A DNA stretch of 42,735 nucleotides. It comes from Acidobacteriota bacterium. GTDB lineage: Bacteria > Acidobacteriota > Vicinamibacteria > Vicinamibacterales > CAVVIG01. The position numbers and the translations under genes were made by a program. This document shows positions 32,026 to 40,433 of this stretch, piece by piece; position 1 is the first letter of the stretch; each line of letters begins with the position of its first letter. The notes beneath the pieces were generated by a model that worked only from the letters and a program-made list of their open reading frames with translations, was not told the DNA's origin and made no database searches. The stretch is from assembly GCA_017883165.1 (NCBI GenBank), contig JADGOC010000016.1:1-42735 (forward strand). Direction: 5' to 3'.

Positions 32026-33780
32026 ATGAAATCCTGGGAACAGCGCGAACGCGCACTCTCCGTCCTTTCGAAAGAGATCGGCTACATCCGCAAGCCGCAC
32101 GGCGACCGTCTGCGTGTGGCGCTCGCGTTTCCGAACACGTACTGGGTCGGCATGTCGAACCTGGGGTTCCAGACGGTCTACCGTCTGTTCAACGACCAGG
32201 CGGACATCGTCTGCGAGCGCGTCTTCCTGCCGCCGAAGCAGGAGCTCGCCGAGCTCATGGCCAGCAAGGCCGAGCTCGTCACGCTGGAATCCCAAACGCC
32301 GGTGAGCGAATTCGACGTGTTCGCCTTCTCCGTCTCCTTCGAGTGGGACTACGTGAACGTGCTCACGCTGCTGCGCCTCGCGGGGCTGCCGCGCTACGCG
32401 GCCCAGCGCAGCGAGCGCCATCCGCTCGTCGTGATCGGTGGCGCCGTGACGTTCGTCAATCCCGAGCCGCTCGCGCCGTTTGCCGACGTCATCGCGGCCG
32501 GCGAAGGCGAAGTGCTGGTGCCGGCCTTCGAACGCGCCTTCGCGGCGGCGTCGGGACGCGCGGAGATGCTGCGGCTGCTCTCGCGCGAACGGGGTTTCTA
32601 CATTCCTTCGTTCTACGAACCGCAATACGACGGCAACGGCCGGCTGACCGGTTTTGCGACCAACGCCGCGGGCGCGGACGCCGGCGCGCCGGTGCCGGTG
32701 CGGAAAGCCGCCGTGAAGACGACCGACGCGCTTGATCCGCCGGCCACGAGCATCTTCACGCCCGACACCGAGTTCGGCTCGCGCTTCCTCATCGAGGTCG
32801 TTCGCGGCTGCGCGAATCTGTGCCGGTTCTGCTGGGCCGGCTACAACTACCTGCCGGTGCGCGCGTTTCCGGCCGATCGCATTCTGCACCTCGCCGAAAC
32901 GGCGCGCGTGCACGCGAACCGGGTCGGGCTCGTCTCCATCGCGCTCTGCGACCACCCGGAGATCGACCGGATTCTGGCGCGCCTCCTCGAAATGGGGTAC
33001 GCCATCAGTCCCGCCTCGCTGCGCCTCGACGATCTGACCGAGTCCATCGTCCGCGTCCTTCGCAAGAGCGGCGAGCGGACGATTACGATCGCGCCGGAGA
33101 CCGGGTCCGATCGCCTGCGCCGCGTGATCAACAAGACGGTGACCAACGACGAGATCCTCGATCGCGCCGAGTTGATCTTCGCCAATGGGATCGAGAACCT
33201 GAAGCTGTACTACATGATCGGCCTCCCCACGGAAACAGACGACGACCTGGTGGCGATTCGCGATCTGACGTTACAGATGCGCGACCGCATGCTGGCGCAT
33301 GCCAAAGGCCGCGGCACCATCGGCCGAATCATCGGCAGTGTGAATCCGCTCATCCCCAAGCCCGGTACCGCGTACCAGTGGCTGCCGATGGAGGATCCCG
33401 CGACCATCGACCGAAAGATCAAGCGGTTGCGCAGCCTGACCGCGGATATCGACAACGTCTACTTCAACATCAAATCCGAGCGGCATTCCTACTACCAGGC
33501 GCTGTTGTCCCTCGGCGATCGCCGGGTCGCGCCGACAATCGAGGCGGCCGAGCGCAACGGCCAGAACTGGCGCGCCGCCGTCGCCGAGACCGGGCTCGAC
33601 GCCGACTTCTACATCTTCCGCGACCGTACCGGTGACGCCGCGCTGCCGTGGGACATCATCGACGGCGGCATGAAGGCGTCGTTCTTCCACGCGGAGTTCG
33701 ACAAGGGGCTGCGCGAAGAATGGACGCTGCCGCCGAAACGGCAGCAGGAGAACGCGCGCCTCCTGCCGGTGATTCAATAG
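32026..33780 (+). CDS. B12-binding-like radical SAM protein
   Basis: The 584-residue protein has an N-terminal region (about 25-190) resembling a cobalamin-binding domain in layout (A-F-P-N-T-Y-W-V-G-M-S-N-L-G, V-I-G-G-A-V-T-F-V-N-P-E-P) and a radical SAM core with Cys262, Cys266 and Cys269 in C-A-N-L-C-R-F-C-W-A-G, the CX3CX2C that binds the 4Fe-4S cluster. I-A-P-E-T-G-S-D-R-L-R-R and Y-Y-M-I-G-L-P-T-E-T follow. It resembles the family I know as TIGR03960; in other bacteria that family often accompanies a second domain of unknown function and RNase E/G, neither of which is here. The reaction is unknown. Confidence 0.85.
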   Translation: MKSWEQRERALSVLSKEIGYIRKPHGDRLRVALAFPNTYWVGMSNLGFQTVYRLFNDQADIVCERVFLPPKQELAELMASKAELVTLESQTPVSEFDVFAFSVSFEWDYVNVLTLLRLAGLPRYAAQRSERHPLVVIGGAVTFVNPEPLAPFADVIAAGEGEVLVPAFERAFAAASGRAEMLRLLSRERGFYIPSFYEPQYDGNGRLTGFATNAAGADAGAPVPVRKAAVKTTDALDPPATSIFTPDTEFGSRFLIEVVRGCANLCRFCWAGYNYLPVRAFPADRILHLAETARVHANRVGLVSIALCDHPEIDRILARLLEMGYAISPASLRLDDLTESIVRVLRKSGERTITIAPETGSDRLRRVINKTVTNDEILDRAELIFANGIENLKLYYMIGLPTETDDDLVAIRDLTLQMRDRMLAHAKGRGTIGRIIGSVNPLIPKPGTAYQWLPMEDPATIDRKIKRLRSLTADIDNVYFNIKSERHSYYQALLSLGDRRVAPTIEAAERNGQNWRAAVAETGLDADFYIFRDRTGDAALPWDIIDGGMKASFFHAEFDKGLREEWTLPPKRQQENARLLPVIQ

Positions 33781-33781
33781 G

Positions 33782-34084
33782 CTACGACGCGATCGCGGCC
33801 TGCGCCTCGTATTCCTGAAACGCCTCGAGAATCAGCTCCCGCAGCTTGCTCTGGGCCGTCACGTCGACGACCGGCCGCAGCAGGGCGAAGCTCCGGCGCT
33901 CGCCGTTGACGCTGTACTGCCGCGCCGGAAACGTGACGTTGCGGCCGCTGCCGCCGCGCCGCTCCCAGATCCCGAACCCGATCAACTTGAGACCGTCGAG
34001 CGGCCCTTCGCTGAAATGCAGCTCGGCGTCGGCGAGCTTTCCCGGCGGATTCCCCTTGTCGTTCGGCGTAATCTTGATCGTCAC
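33782..34084 (-). CDS. Small SpoVG-like protein
   Basis: The 100-residue product from GTG 34084 has AGGGGAG 7 nt upstream. The longer frame from TTG 34192 has no ribosome site and a poor N-terminus. The pattern strand - G-F-G-I-W-E-R-R - V-T-F-P-A-R-Q-Y - R-R-S-F-A-L-L-R-P-V - L-R-E-L-I-L-E-A-F-Q-E-Y resembles SpoVG, a small nucleic-acid-binding regulator with V-A-M-P-S-(R/K) and a C-terminal helix. The match is from memory and weak, so function is not assigned. It is convergent with the radical SAM gene, the two stop codons being one base apart. Confidence 0.6.
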   Translation of the reverse strand: MTIKITPNDKGNPPGKLADAELHFSEGPLDGLKLIGFGIWERRGGSGRNVTFPARQYSVNGERRSFALLRPVVDVTAQSKLRELILEAFQEYEAQAAIAS

Positions 34085-34272
34085 TTTTGCGCTCCCCTGA
34101 TAACAATGACAACAGAGATGACAGGCGAACCTCGTCACATCAAGGGCGATGCCGCCGACCTCTCGCGGAACGTCCGGTGGAACCTGCGGCAAAAATGATG
34201 GTTAGGGGATGAGAGTGGTGAGGTGTCGGAGAAGGCCGGCCTGGGGCGGCGAAAACGCCAACCAGCGTTGCC

Positions 34273-34653
34273 TCACTGACCGAGAATCAGTACCTGCGCC
34301 ATCGCGAGATCGTCGGAATGCGTAATGGTGAGGAGCGAGGAATGCCCGCCGATGGCCGTGAAGCGCCGGGCGGCGCCGCCGTGCAACTGCAGGCGCGGGG
34401 GACCGCCGCCCCGGATCACTTCGACGTCGCGCCACAGCACACCCTGGGTGTGACCGGTGCCGAGCGCCTTCATCGCCGCTTCCTTTGCTGCGAAGCGTCC
34501 GGCAAAATGAATGGCCGGCACGCGCCGGCGCGTGCAGTACGCGATTTCGATGTCGGTGAAGATACGGCGCAGAAAACGTTCGCCGTGCCGCTCGATGACG
34601 TCGGCGACGCGATCGATGTCGGTCGCGTCGAGTCCGAGGCCAATGATGTTCAT
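34273..34653 (-). CDS. acpS: Holo-[acyl-carrier-protein] synthase AcpS
   Basis: The 126-residue phosphopantetheinyl transferase has the two family motifs: G-L-G-L-D-A-T-D-I-D-R-V (Asp9) and R-F-A-A-K-E-A-A-M-K-A-L-G-T-G (Glu58, Lys62), which bind Mg2+ and CoA. It converts apo-ACP to holo-ACP for fatty-acid synthesis. ATG 34653 has GAGGGAG upstream. Its start codon overlaps the start of pgeF on the other strand. Downstream (34085-34272) lies a 188-nt stretch with no gene, only a 4-bp GGCG/CGCC hairpin and a 10-bp palindrome near 34233. Confidence 0.96.
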   Translation of the reverse strand: MNIIGLGLDATDIDRVADVIERHGERFLRRIFTDIEIAYCTRRRVPAIHFAGRFAAKEAAMKALGTGHTQGVLWRDVEVIRGGGPPRLQLHGGAARRFTAIGGHSSLLTITHSDDLAMAQVLILGQ

Positions 34654-35503
34654 GCTCCCTCAGCCTAACGACGGTTTCGCGTGGGTGCAAGCCTCGGCCG
34701 GACCCGCGCTCGTGTGCCGGGCGCTCGAGCCGGTCGCGCATCTTTTTACGACGCGCGGTTGGAGTCTGGGATCCCAGACCGCCGGCGATGCAGACGACGG
34801 GTGGGGCCAGGTGGCCGCCGCGCTGGACGTCGACGCGGCCAGCCTCGTGCGGGCACATCAAGTGCACGGCGCTGTCGTGCTCGTTCGCCGTGCAGGGCAG
34901 ACGGACGCACCAGTAGATGTTTCGCGCAGCCGTCCCGACGCGGACATCATCATCTCGAACGATTCGGACGTGGCGCTCGCGATTCAAACGGCCGACTGCG
35001 TCCCGCTCCTGTTGGCCGACCGCCGCACGGGTGTTGTGGCCGCGGCGCACGCCGGCTGGCGCGGTCTGGCTGCTCGAGTGCCCGCGGTGGCGGTCGATGC
35101 GCTGGCGCGCGAATTCGGCAGCCGCCCCGAGGATCTCGTCGCGGCCGCGGGGCCATCGATCAGCGCTTTGCGCTACGAAGTGGGCATCGAGGTGCGGGGG
35201 AGCTTTGAACACGCCGGTTGTTCGACCGCACAGCTCGCGCGCTGGTTCTCTCCGGCGGCGCGATCCGAGCATTCTTACTTTGACGGCTGGGCCGCGGTGC
35301 GCGACCAACTCGAGTCGGCGGGTGTGCCCACCGACCAGATTCATGTCGCGGCGCTGTGCACGGCGACTTATCCGGCCCTCTTCTGCTCGTATCGGCGCGA
35401 CGGCACGCCGGCCGGAAGAATGGCGGCCGTTGTGCGGGCGCGGCTCACGAGCTCCCAGCCTCATCCATCGCCGCGTTCGCCAGCCGATCCGCGTGCTCGT
35501 TGA
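34652..35503 (+). CDS. pgeF: Peptidoglycan editing factor PgeF (YfiH/laccase-domain)
   Basis: The 283-residue protein has the zinc-site triad of the family: His72 in H-Q-V-H-G, Cys116 in T-A-D-C-V-P-L-L-L-A-D, and His133 in A-A-H-A-G-W-R-G-L. YfiH/PgeF removes mis-incorporated L-Ser (in place of L-Ala) from MurC-derived peptidoglycan precursors in E. coli; related proteins were earlier called polyphenol oxidases. Three in-frame ATGs (34643, 34646, 34652) precede the conserved part; 34652 is chosen as the shortest. It reads over the acpS start on one side, and its last 59 nt overlap the end of the RNase H gene. The last 20 or so residues are a nonconserved P/S/R-rich tail. Confidence 0.88.
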   Translation: MLPQPNDGFAWVQASAGPALVCRALEPVAHLFTTRGWSLGSQTAGDADDGWGQVAAALDVDAASLVRAHQVHGAVVLVRRAGQTDAPVDVSRSRPDADIIISNDSDVALAIQTADCVPLLLADRRTGVVAAAHAGWRGLAARVPAVAVDALAREFGSRPEDLVAAAGPSISALRYEVGIEVRGSFEHAGCSTAQLARWFSPAARSEHSYFDGWAAVRDQLESAGVPTDQIHVAALCTATYPALFCSYRRDGTPAGRMAAVVRARLTSSQPHPSPRSPADPRAR

Positions 35504-35858
35504 GCGCGCGTCCGACGTGCTCGAATGTCACGCGGCCGATCTCGTGCGCCAGCAGGCGGGCCTTCCCATGCAGCGGCTGCAGACCCGGGTGCTTCACTTT
35601 GAAGCGCCCGAGCATCTGCTGCACGAGCAGCAGGGAATCCGAGCGCACGTGGAGCTGTCGGTGGCCGTGCGTCTTTGCCCACTCGAGCGCGGCGATCAAG
35701 CCGCGATACTCCGCCACGTTGTTGGTTGCGATCCCAATCGACTCGCCGAACTCCTCGACGAGCGTCCCGTCGGCGCCTTCGATCCGGACGCCGAAACCCG
35801 CCGGCCCCGGATTGCCCCGGGCGCCGCCGTCGATGTACGCGACGATGTGATCGGACAC
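35445..35858 (-). CDS. rnhA: Ribonuclease HI-type protein
   Basis: The 137-residue protein has the RNase H fold with carboxylates Asp10 (Y-I-D-G-G-A-R-G-N-P-G-P-A-G), Glu50 (N-N-V-A-E-Y-R-G-L), Asp74 (R-S-D-S-L-L) and Asp124 (E-H-A-D-R-L-A-N). It lacks the basic protrusion of E. coli RNase HI and so resembles the shorter type found in Gram-positives and archaea. It would cleave RNA in RNA-DNA hybrids. GTG 35858 is the start; no strong Shine-Dalgarno is seen. Its 3' end overlaps pgeF tail to tail. Confidence 0.9.
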   Translation of the reverse strand: MSDHIVAYIDGGARGNPGPAGFGVRIEGADGTLVEEFGESIGIATNNVAEYRGLIAALEWAKTHGHRQLHVRSDSLLLVQQMLGRFKVKHPGLQPLHGKARLLAHEIGRVTFEHVGRALNEHADRLANAAMDEAGSS

Positions 35859-35888
35859 GGGTGTGCTAGATGCGGATCGTCACGGGCG

Positions 35889-36647
35889 CTACGGGGTGGA
35901 CTGGTTGACGTCGGTGCCCGCGTCCGCGGCCGGCGCCGTCGAGACGGGAACGAAAAAGAGGATGCGGTTGCAGTGGTCGCACTGGTTGATGGCGTCGTTG
36001 CGGCGGACGGTGTTGAAGACCTGCGGGCGTAGCCGGACGTGGCAGATCGTGCAGACGCCGTCGCGCGCCTCGGCGACAGCGACGCCGTTGCGCTTGCGGG
36101 CCACCTGCTCGAACAGCGCGAGCACCTGCGGGCTCAGGCCGGTGACGACGCGTGTGCGCTCGCCGCGCAAGCGCTCGAGCGCGGCCTGGAGCTCGGTGCC
36201 CTCCGCGGCGATCTGCTGCCGCTCGCCGTTCACCGCCTTCACGTCAGCGGCGAGCGCGGCTTCGGCCTTCTTCAGCGCCGCGGTGAGGTCGTCGGCCGCG
36301 AGCATCAACTCCAGCTCTTTGTCCTCGAGCGTCTTGATCTCGCCCTGCGCGAAGGCGATTTCCTTCTGCACCGCGGCGTATTCGACGTTGGTCTTCACGG
36401 CCATCGCCGTCTCGCGGAACTTGGACAGGCGACCCTGCTGGACGGCCACGTCCTTCTCGATGGCGCGCCGCGCGTGCTGGTTCTCGACCAGGTGCTCTTT
36501 GGCGGCGGCGACGTGCTGACCCACGGCCTCGAGCCGTGCCTCCAGGGCTTTTTCCCGATCGGGTTCCTCGGCGAGACGGCGCTCGGCGTCGTGCGAGGCC
36601 GAGTCGAGCCGCTGCAGGGCAATGAGACGTTCGAGATCAGAATTCAT
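35889..36647 (-). CDS. C4-type zinc-ribbon coiled-coil protein
   Basis: The 252-residue protein is a long coiled coil (about 1-170, rich in E/A/L/K/R) followed by a zinc ribbon with Cys199-x-x-Cys202 and Cys223-x-x-Cys226. This matches the DUF164-type family, widely conserved and of unsettled function; a nucleic-acid-related role is often guessed. ATG 36645-36647 has no clear Shine-Dalgarno. It lies downstream of rpoD and the tRNA, across a long stem-loop, with a 30-nt gap to the RNase H gene, so it may be in the same transcript as either. Confidence 0.85.
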   Translation of the reverse strand: MNSDLERLIALQRLDSASHDAERRLAEEPDREKALEARLEAVGQHVAAAKEHLVENQHARRAIEKDVAVQQGRLSKFRETAMAVKTNVEYAAVQKEIAFAQGEIKTLEDKELELMLAADDLTAALKKAEAALAADVKAVNGERQQIAAEGTELQAALERLRGERTRVVTGLSPQVLALFEQVARKRNGVAVAEARDGVCTICHVRLRPQVFNTVRRNDAINQCDHCNRILFFVPVSTAPAADAGTDVNQSTP

Positions 36648-36691
36648 TCAATGCAGTAGTGAAGTCCGCCTTCGCCAAGGCTCCGGCGGGA

Positions 36692-36748
36692 CACCTTCGC
36701 GTGGGCTTGCCGCGCCGAAGCGCTCGGCGCAAGCCGGGCGCGAAGGTG
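36692..36748. repeat. Long GC-rich stem-loop between tRNA and zinc-ribbon gene
   Basis: Arms 36692-36701 and 36739-36748 are perfect 10-bp complements, followed inward by a 7-bp match (GGCTTGC/GCAAGCC) and a third (CGCCGA/TCGGCG), giving a stem interrupted only by small bulges. The preceding 36664-36691 holds another partial hairpin. There is no T-run. It starts at the tRNA 3' end, so it may protect or delimit that end, or be a dispersed repeat. Confidence 0.7.
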
Positions 36749-36819
36749 GGCCCACCAGGATTCGAACCTGGAACATGCCGGTTATGAGCCGGCGGCTCTA
36801 ACCGTTGAGCTATGGGCCC
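36747..36819 (-). tRNA. tRNA with CAT anticodon (Ile2 or elongator Met)
   Basis: The minus strand folds as a full cloverleaf: acceptor GGGCCCA/TGGGCCC, D-arm GCTC/GAGC, anticodon stem GCCGG/CCGGC with loop CTCATAA (anticodon CAT), T-arm CCAGG/CCTGG with TTCGAAT, discriminator A. A G1:C72 pair excludes initiator tRNA-fMet. CAT may be elongator Met or the lysidine-modified tRNA-Ile2; the GGGCCCA acceptor and R-C-C-G-G-type anticodon stem look more like Ile2 to me, but this is not decisive. CCA is not encoded. It begins only 8 nt after the rpoD stop, so it is probably cut from the rpoD transcript. Confidence 0.93.
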
Positions 36820-36827
36820 GCTCAATT

Positions 36828-38546
<1,719 letters not shown>

Positions 38547-38551
38547 GTATC

Positions 38552-38586
38552 AGTCCTTCAATCTGCAGTCTTCAATCTTCGATTCT
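38552..38586. repeat. Five-unit 7-bp array between dnaG and rpoD
   Basis: Five heptamers in register on the plus strand (for example CAATCTG at 38559 and CAATCTT at 38573), 35 bp. The dnaG stop (38572-38574) and its last four codons lie inside it. The rpoD Shine-Dalgarno (AAGGA on the minus strand, 38558-38554) is in its first unit. Confidence 0.87.
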
Positions 38587-40335
38587 GTGCAGTAGATCTT
38601 TCTTCTTTTGCCACAACGCGTCAATTTCGTGCCCGTGCTGGCCGGCGCCCAGCCCCTGCAGCCGGTCGATTTCGCGCTGGATCGCCGCACGGTCCCGTTC
38701 CCACCTGAGCCGTTTGATCGCGCGGGAACACTCGATCGCCGGGGCCGGCGAGGCGGCGGTCGCCGCAATGCCGGTGACGAGCTGGGCGTTCACAGTACTT
38801 AGACGCTCCAACAGGGTGGTTGGTAAGAGATCCACCGGGCCGTCGTGCAGGCTCCGCGCCACCTCGAAGATTTCACGGCAGGCCAGGCTTTCGAGGTCCT
38901 CGGCGTCCAGCTCGGCCAGGGCGTCGAGCGCCGGGCCGGTATTGTGAATCAGCCCCCAAATCAGGCCTTTTTCGGCGTATTTCATCTGGCCAAACGACGG
39001 CAGCTCGCGCGAGGTGAGCGTCGTCCGGCGGCTGACGGCGGCCTTACGAATTTCGGCTCGGACCACCTCTTCTGTCACCCTCGCTTTGTGCGCGATCCGG
39101 TCGGCGAACTGATCGCGGGCGGCGGCGTCGGGGATCCGCGCGGCGACCTCGAGCATCTTGCCGAGGAATTGCCGCCGGCTGTCGTCGTGTCCGAAATCGA
39201 GCCCCACGGCGGCCTGATCGAGCAGATACTCCAAGTACGGCCGGGAACTGCGCAGCTTTTCGCGGTAGCGATCGGCGCCGTTCTTTCTGATGAAGGTATC
39301 GGGATCTTCGCCCTTGTCCAGCACCACGACGTTGACCTCGAAGCCTTCGGCGACCAGCAGCTCGCACGAGCGGACCGCCGCGCCCTGGCCCGCGGCGTCC
39401 GGGTCGAAGCTTAGGACGATCTTCGTCGTGAAGCGCCGCAACAGCTGCGCCTGCTGCAAGGTGAGCGCGGTCCCGCACGACGCGACGACCGGCGCCGCCT
39501 GGCTTTGGAACACCTGGGCGAAATCGAAGTAGCCTTCGACGAGGACCGCGTATCCAAGCTTCCGCACGCCCGCCTTGGTCAGATTCAAGCCGTAGAGCGT
39601 CCGCCCCTTCGAGTAAATCGGCGTTTCCGGCGAGTTCAGATATTTCGGCATCTGATCGGCATCCATCGCCCGGCCGCCAAAGGCGATGACCGACCCGGTG
39701 TCGCGGCAGATCGGCACCATCAGACGGTTGCGGAACCGGTCGACCACCTCGCCGTTGTCGCGCTGGACGACGAGGCCGCTCTGCACGAGCAGCGGCAGCG
39801 TGAAGCCCTGCTTCAATAGGCGGCTTTTCAGCGCGTCCCGCGATTGCGGCGCGTAGCCGAGCCCGAGCTGCTGAATCGTCTGCGCGCTGATGTCGCGATC
39901 CTTCAGCTGCTGGCGCGCGCGCGCGCCGGCCGCGCCCGCGAGCTGCTCGACGAAGTAGGCTGCGGCGATCTCGTGGATCTTGAGCATCGCCTCGCGAAGC
40001 CCCGAATCGCGCCGGGCGGCGTCGTCTTCGCCCTCGGTCTGCTCGGGCAGGGCGACGCCGAATTTCTGCGCGAGCATCTTGACGGCGTCCTGGAATCCCA
40101 GCTTCTCGTGCAGTTCGAGGAACTTGAACACGTCGCCGCCGACGCCGCAGCCGAAGCAGTGGAAGAAGCCCTTCTCCGGGTTGACGTTGAACGACGGCGT
40201 TTTCTCGGAGTGAAACGGGCAGAGTCCTTTGTACGTCGTGCCCGCGCGCTTGAGCGGCACGTACTCCTGCACGACCTGCACGATGTTCGCCTGCAGGCGC
40301 AGATCATCGATGAACGGCTGGGGGAATAGGCCCAT
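38572..40335 (-). CDS. dnaG: DNA primase DnaG
   Basis: The 587-residue primase has an N-terminal zinc finger with Cys39, His42, Cys60 and Cys63 (C-P-F-H-S-E-K-T-P-S-F and F-H-C-F-G-C-G), the RNA polymerase core with the TOPRIM motifs V-E-G-Y-F-D and F-D-P-D-A-A-G-Q, and a C-terminal helicase-binding region. It primes replication with DnaB. ATG 40335 abuts an octamer array (40337 on), which leaves no Shine-Dalgarno. The C-terminus (R-I-E-D) and stop are encoded by the heptamer array before rpoD. Confidence 0.98.
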   Translation of the reverse strand: MGLFPQPFIDDLRLQANIVQVVQEYVPLKRAGTTYKGLCPFHSEKTPSFNVNPEKGFFHCFGCGVGGDVFKFLELHEKLGFQDAVKMLAQKFGVALPEQTEGEDDAARRDSGLREAMLKIHEIAAAYFVEQLAGAAGARARQQLKDRDISAQTIQQLGLGYAPQSRDALKSRLLKQGFTLPLLVQSGLVVQRDNGEVVDRFRNRLMVPICRDTGSVIAFGGRAMDADQMPKYLNSPETPIYSKGRTLYGLNLTKAGVRKLGYAVLVEGYFDFAQVFQSQAAPVVASCGTALTLQQAQLLRRFTTKIVLSFDPDAAGQGAAVRSCELLVAEGFEVNVVVLDKGEDPDTFIRKNGADRYREKLRSSRPYLEYLLDQAAVGLDFGHDDSRRQFLGKMLEVAARIPDAAARDQFADRIAHKARVTEEVVRAEIRKAAVSRRTTLTSRELPSFGQMKYAEKGLIWGLIHNTGPALDALAELDAEDLESLACREIFEVARSLHDGPVDLLPTTLLERLSTVNAQLVTGIAATAASPAPAIECSRAIKRLRWERDRAAIQREIDRLQGLGAGQHGHEIDALWQKKKDLLHRIED

Positions 40336-40336
40336 A

Positions 40337-40430
40337 TGGTGATGTGGTGACGTGGAGATGTGGTGATGGAATGGTGGGCGATCGGCAGGCCGTCACCACA
40401 TCACGCCGTCATCCCATCACGCCATTCGCC
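40337..40430. repeat. Facing octamer arrays with 14-bp inverted repeat
   Basis: Left array: four 8-bp units from 40337 (TGGTGATG at 40337 and again at 40361). Right array: five 8-bp units at 40391-40430 (such as CATCACGC at 40399 and 40415), complementary in sense to the left unit. The innermost perfect pairing is 14 bp (40339-40352 with 40391-40404) around a 38-nt loop. It fills nearly the whole 98-nt gap between mutS2 and dnaG. Confidence 0.87.
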
Positions 40431-40433
40431 CCC

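Noticed and set aside
34085-34192. N-terminal extension of the SpoVG-like gene from TTG 34192 with a C-H-L-C-C-H-C stretch
   Set aside because: No Shine-Dalgarno, a TTG start and poor composition, whereas GTG 34084 has AGGGGAG at good spacing.
34202-35464. 420-codon minus-strand frame across acpS and pgeF
   Set aside because: No family resemblance, Arg/His-rich composition, and both overlapping genes carry complete active-site motifs.
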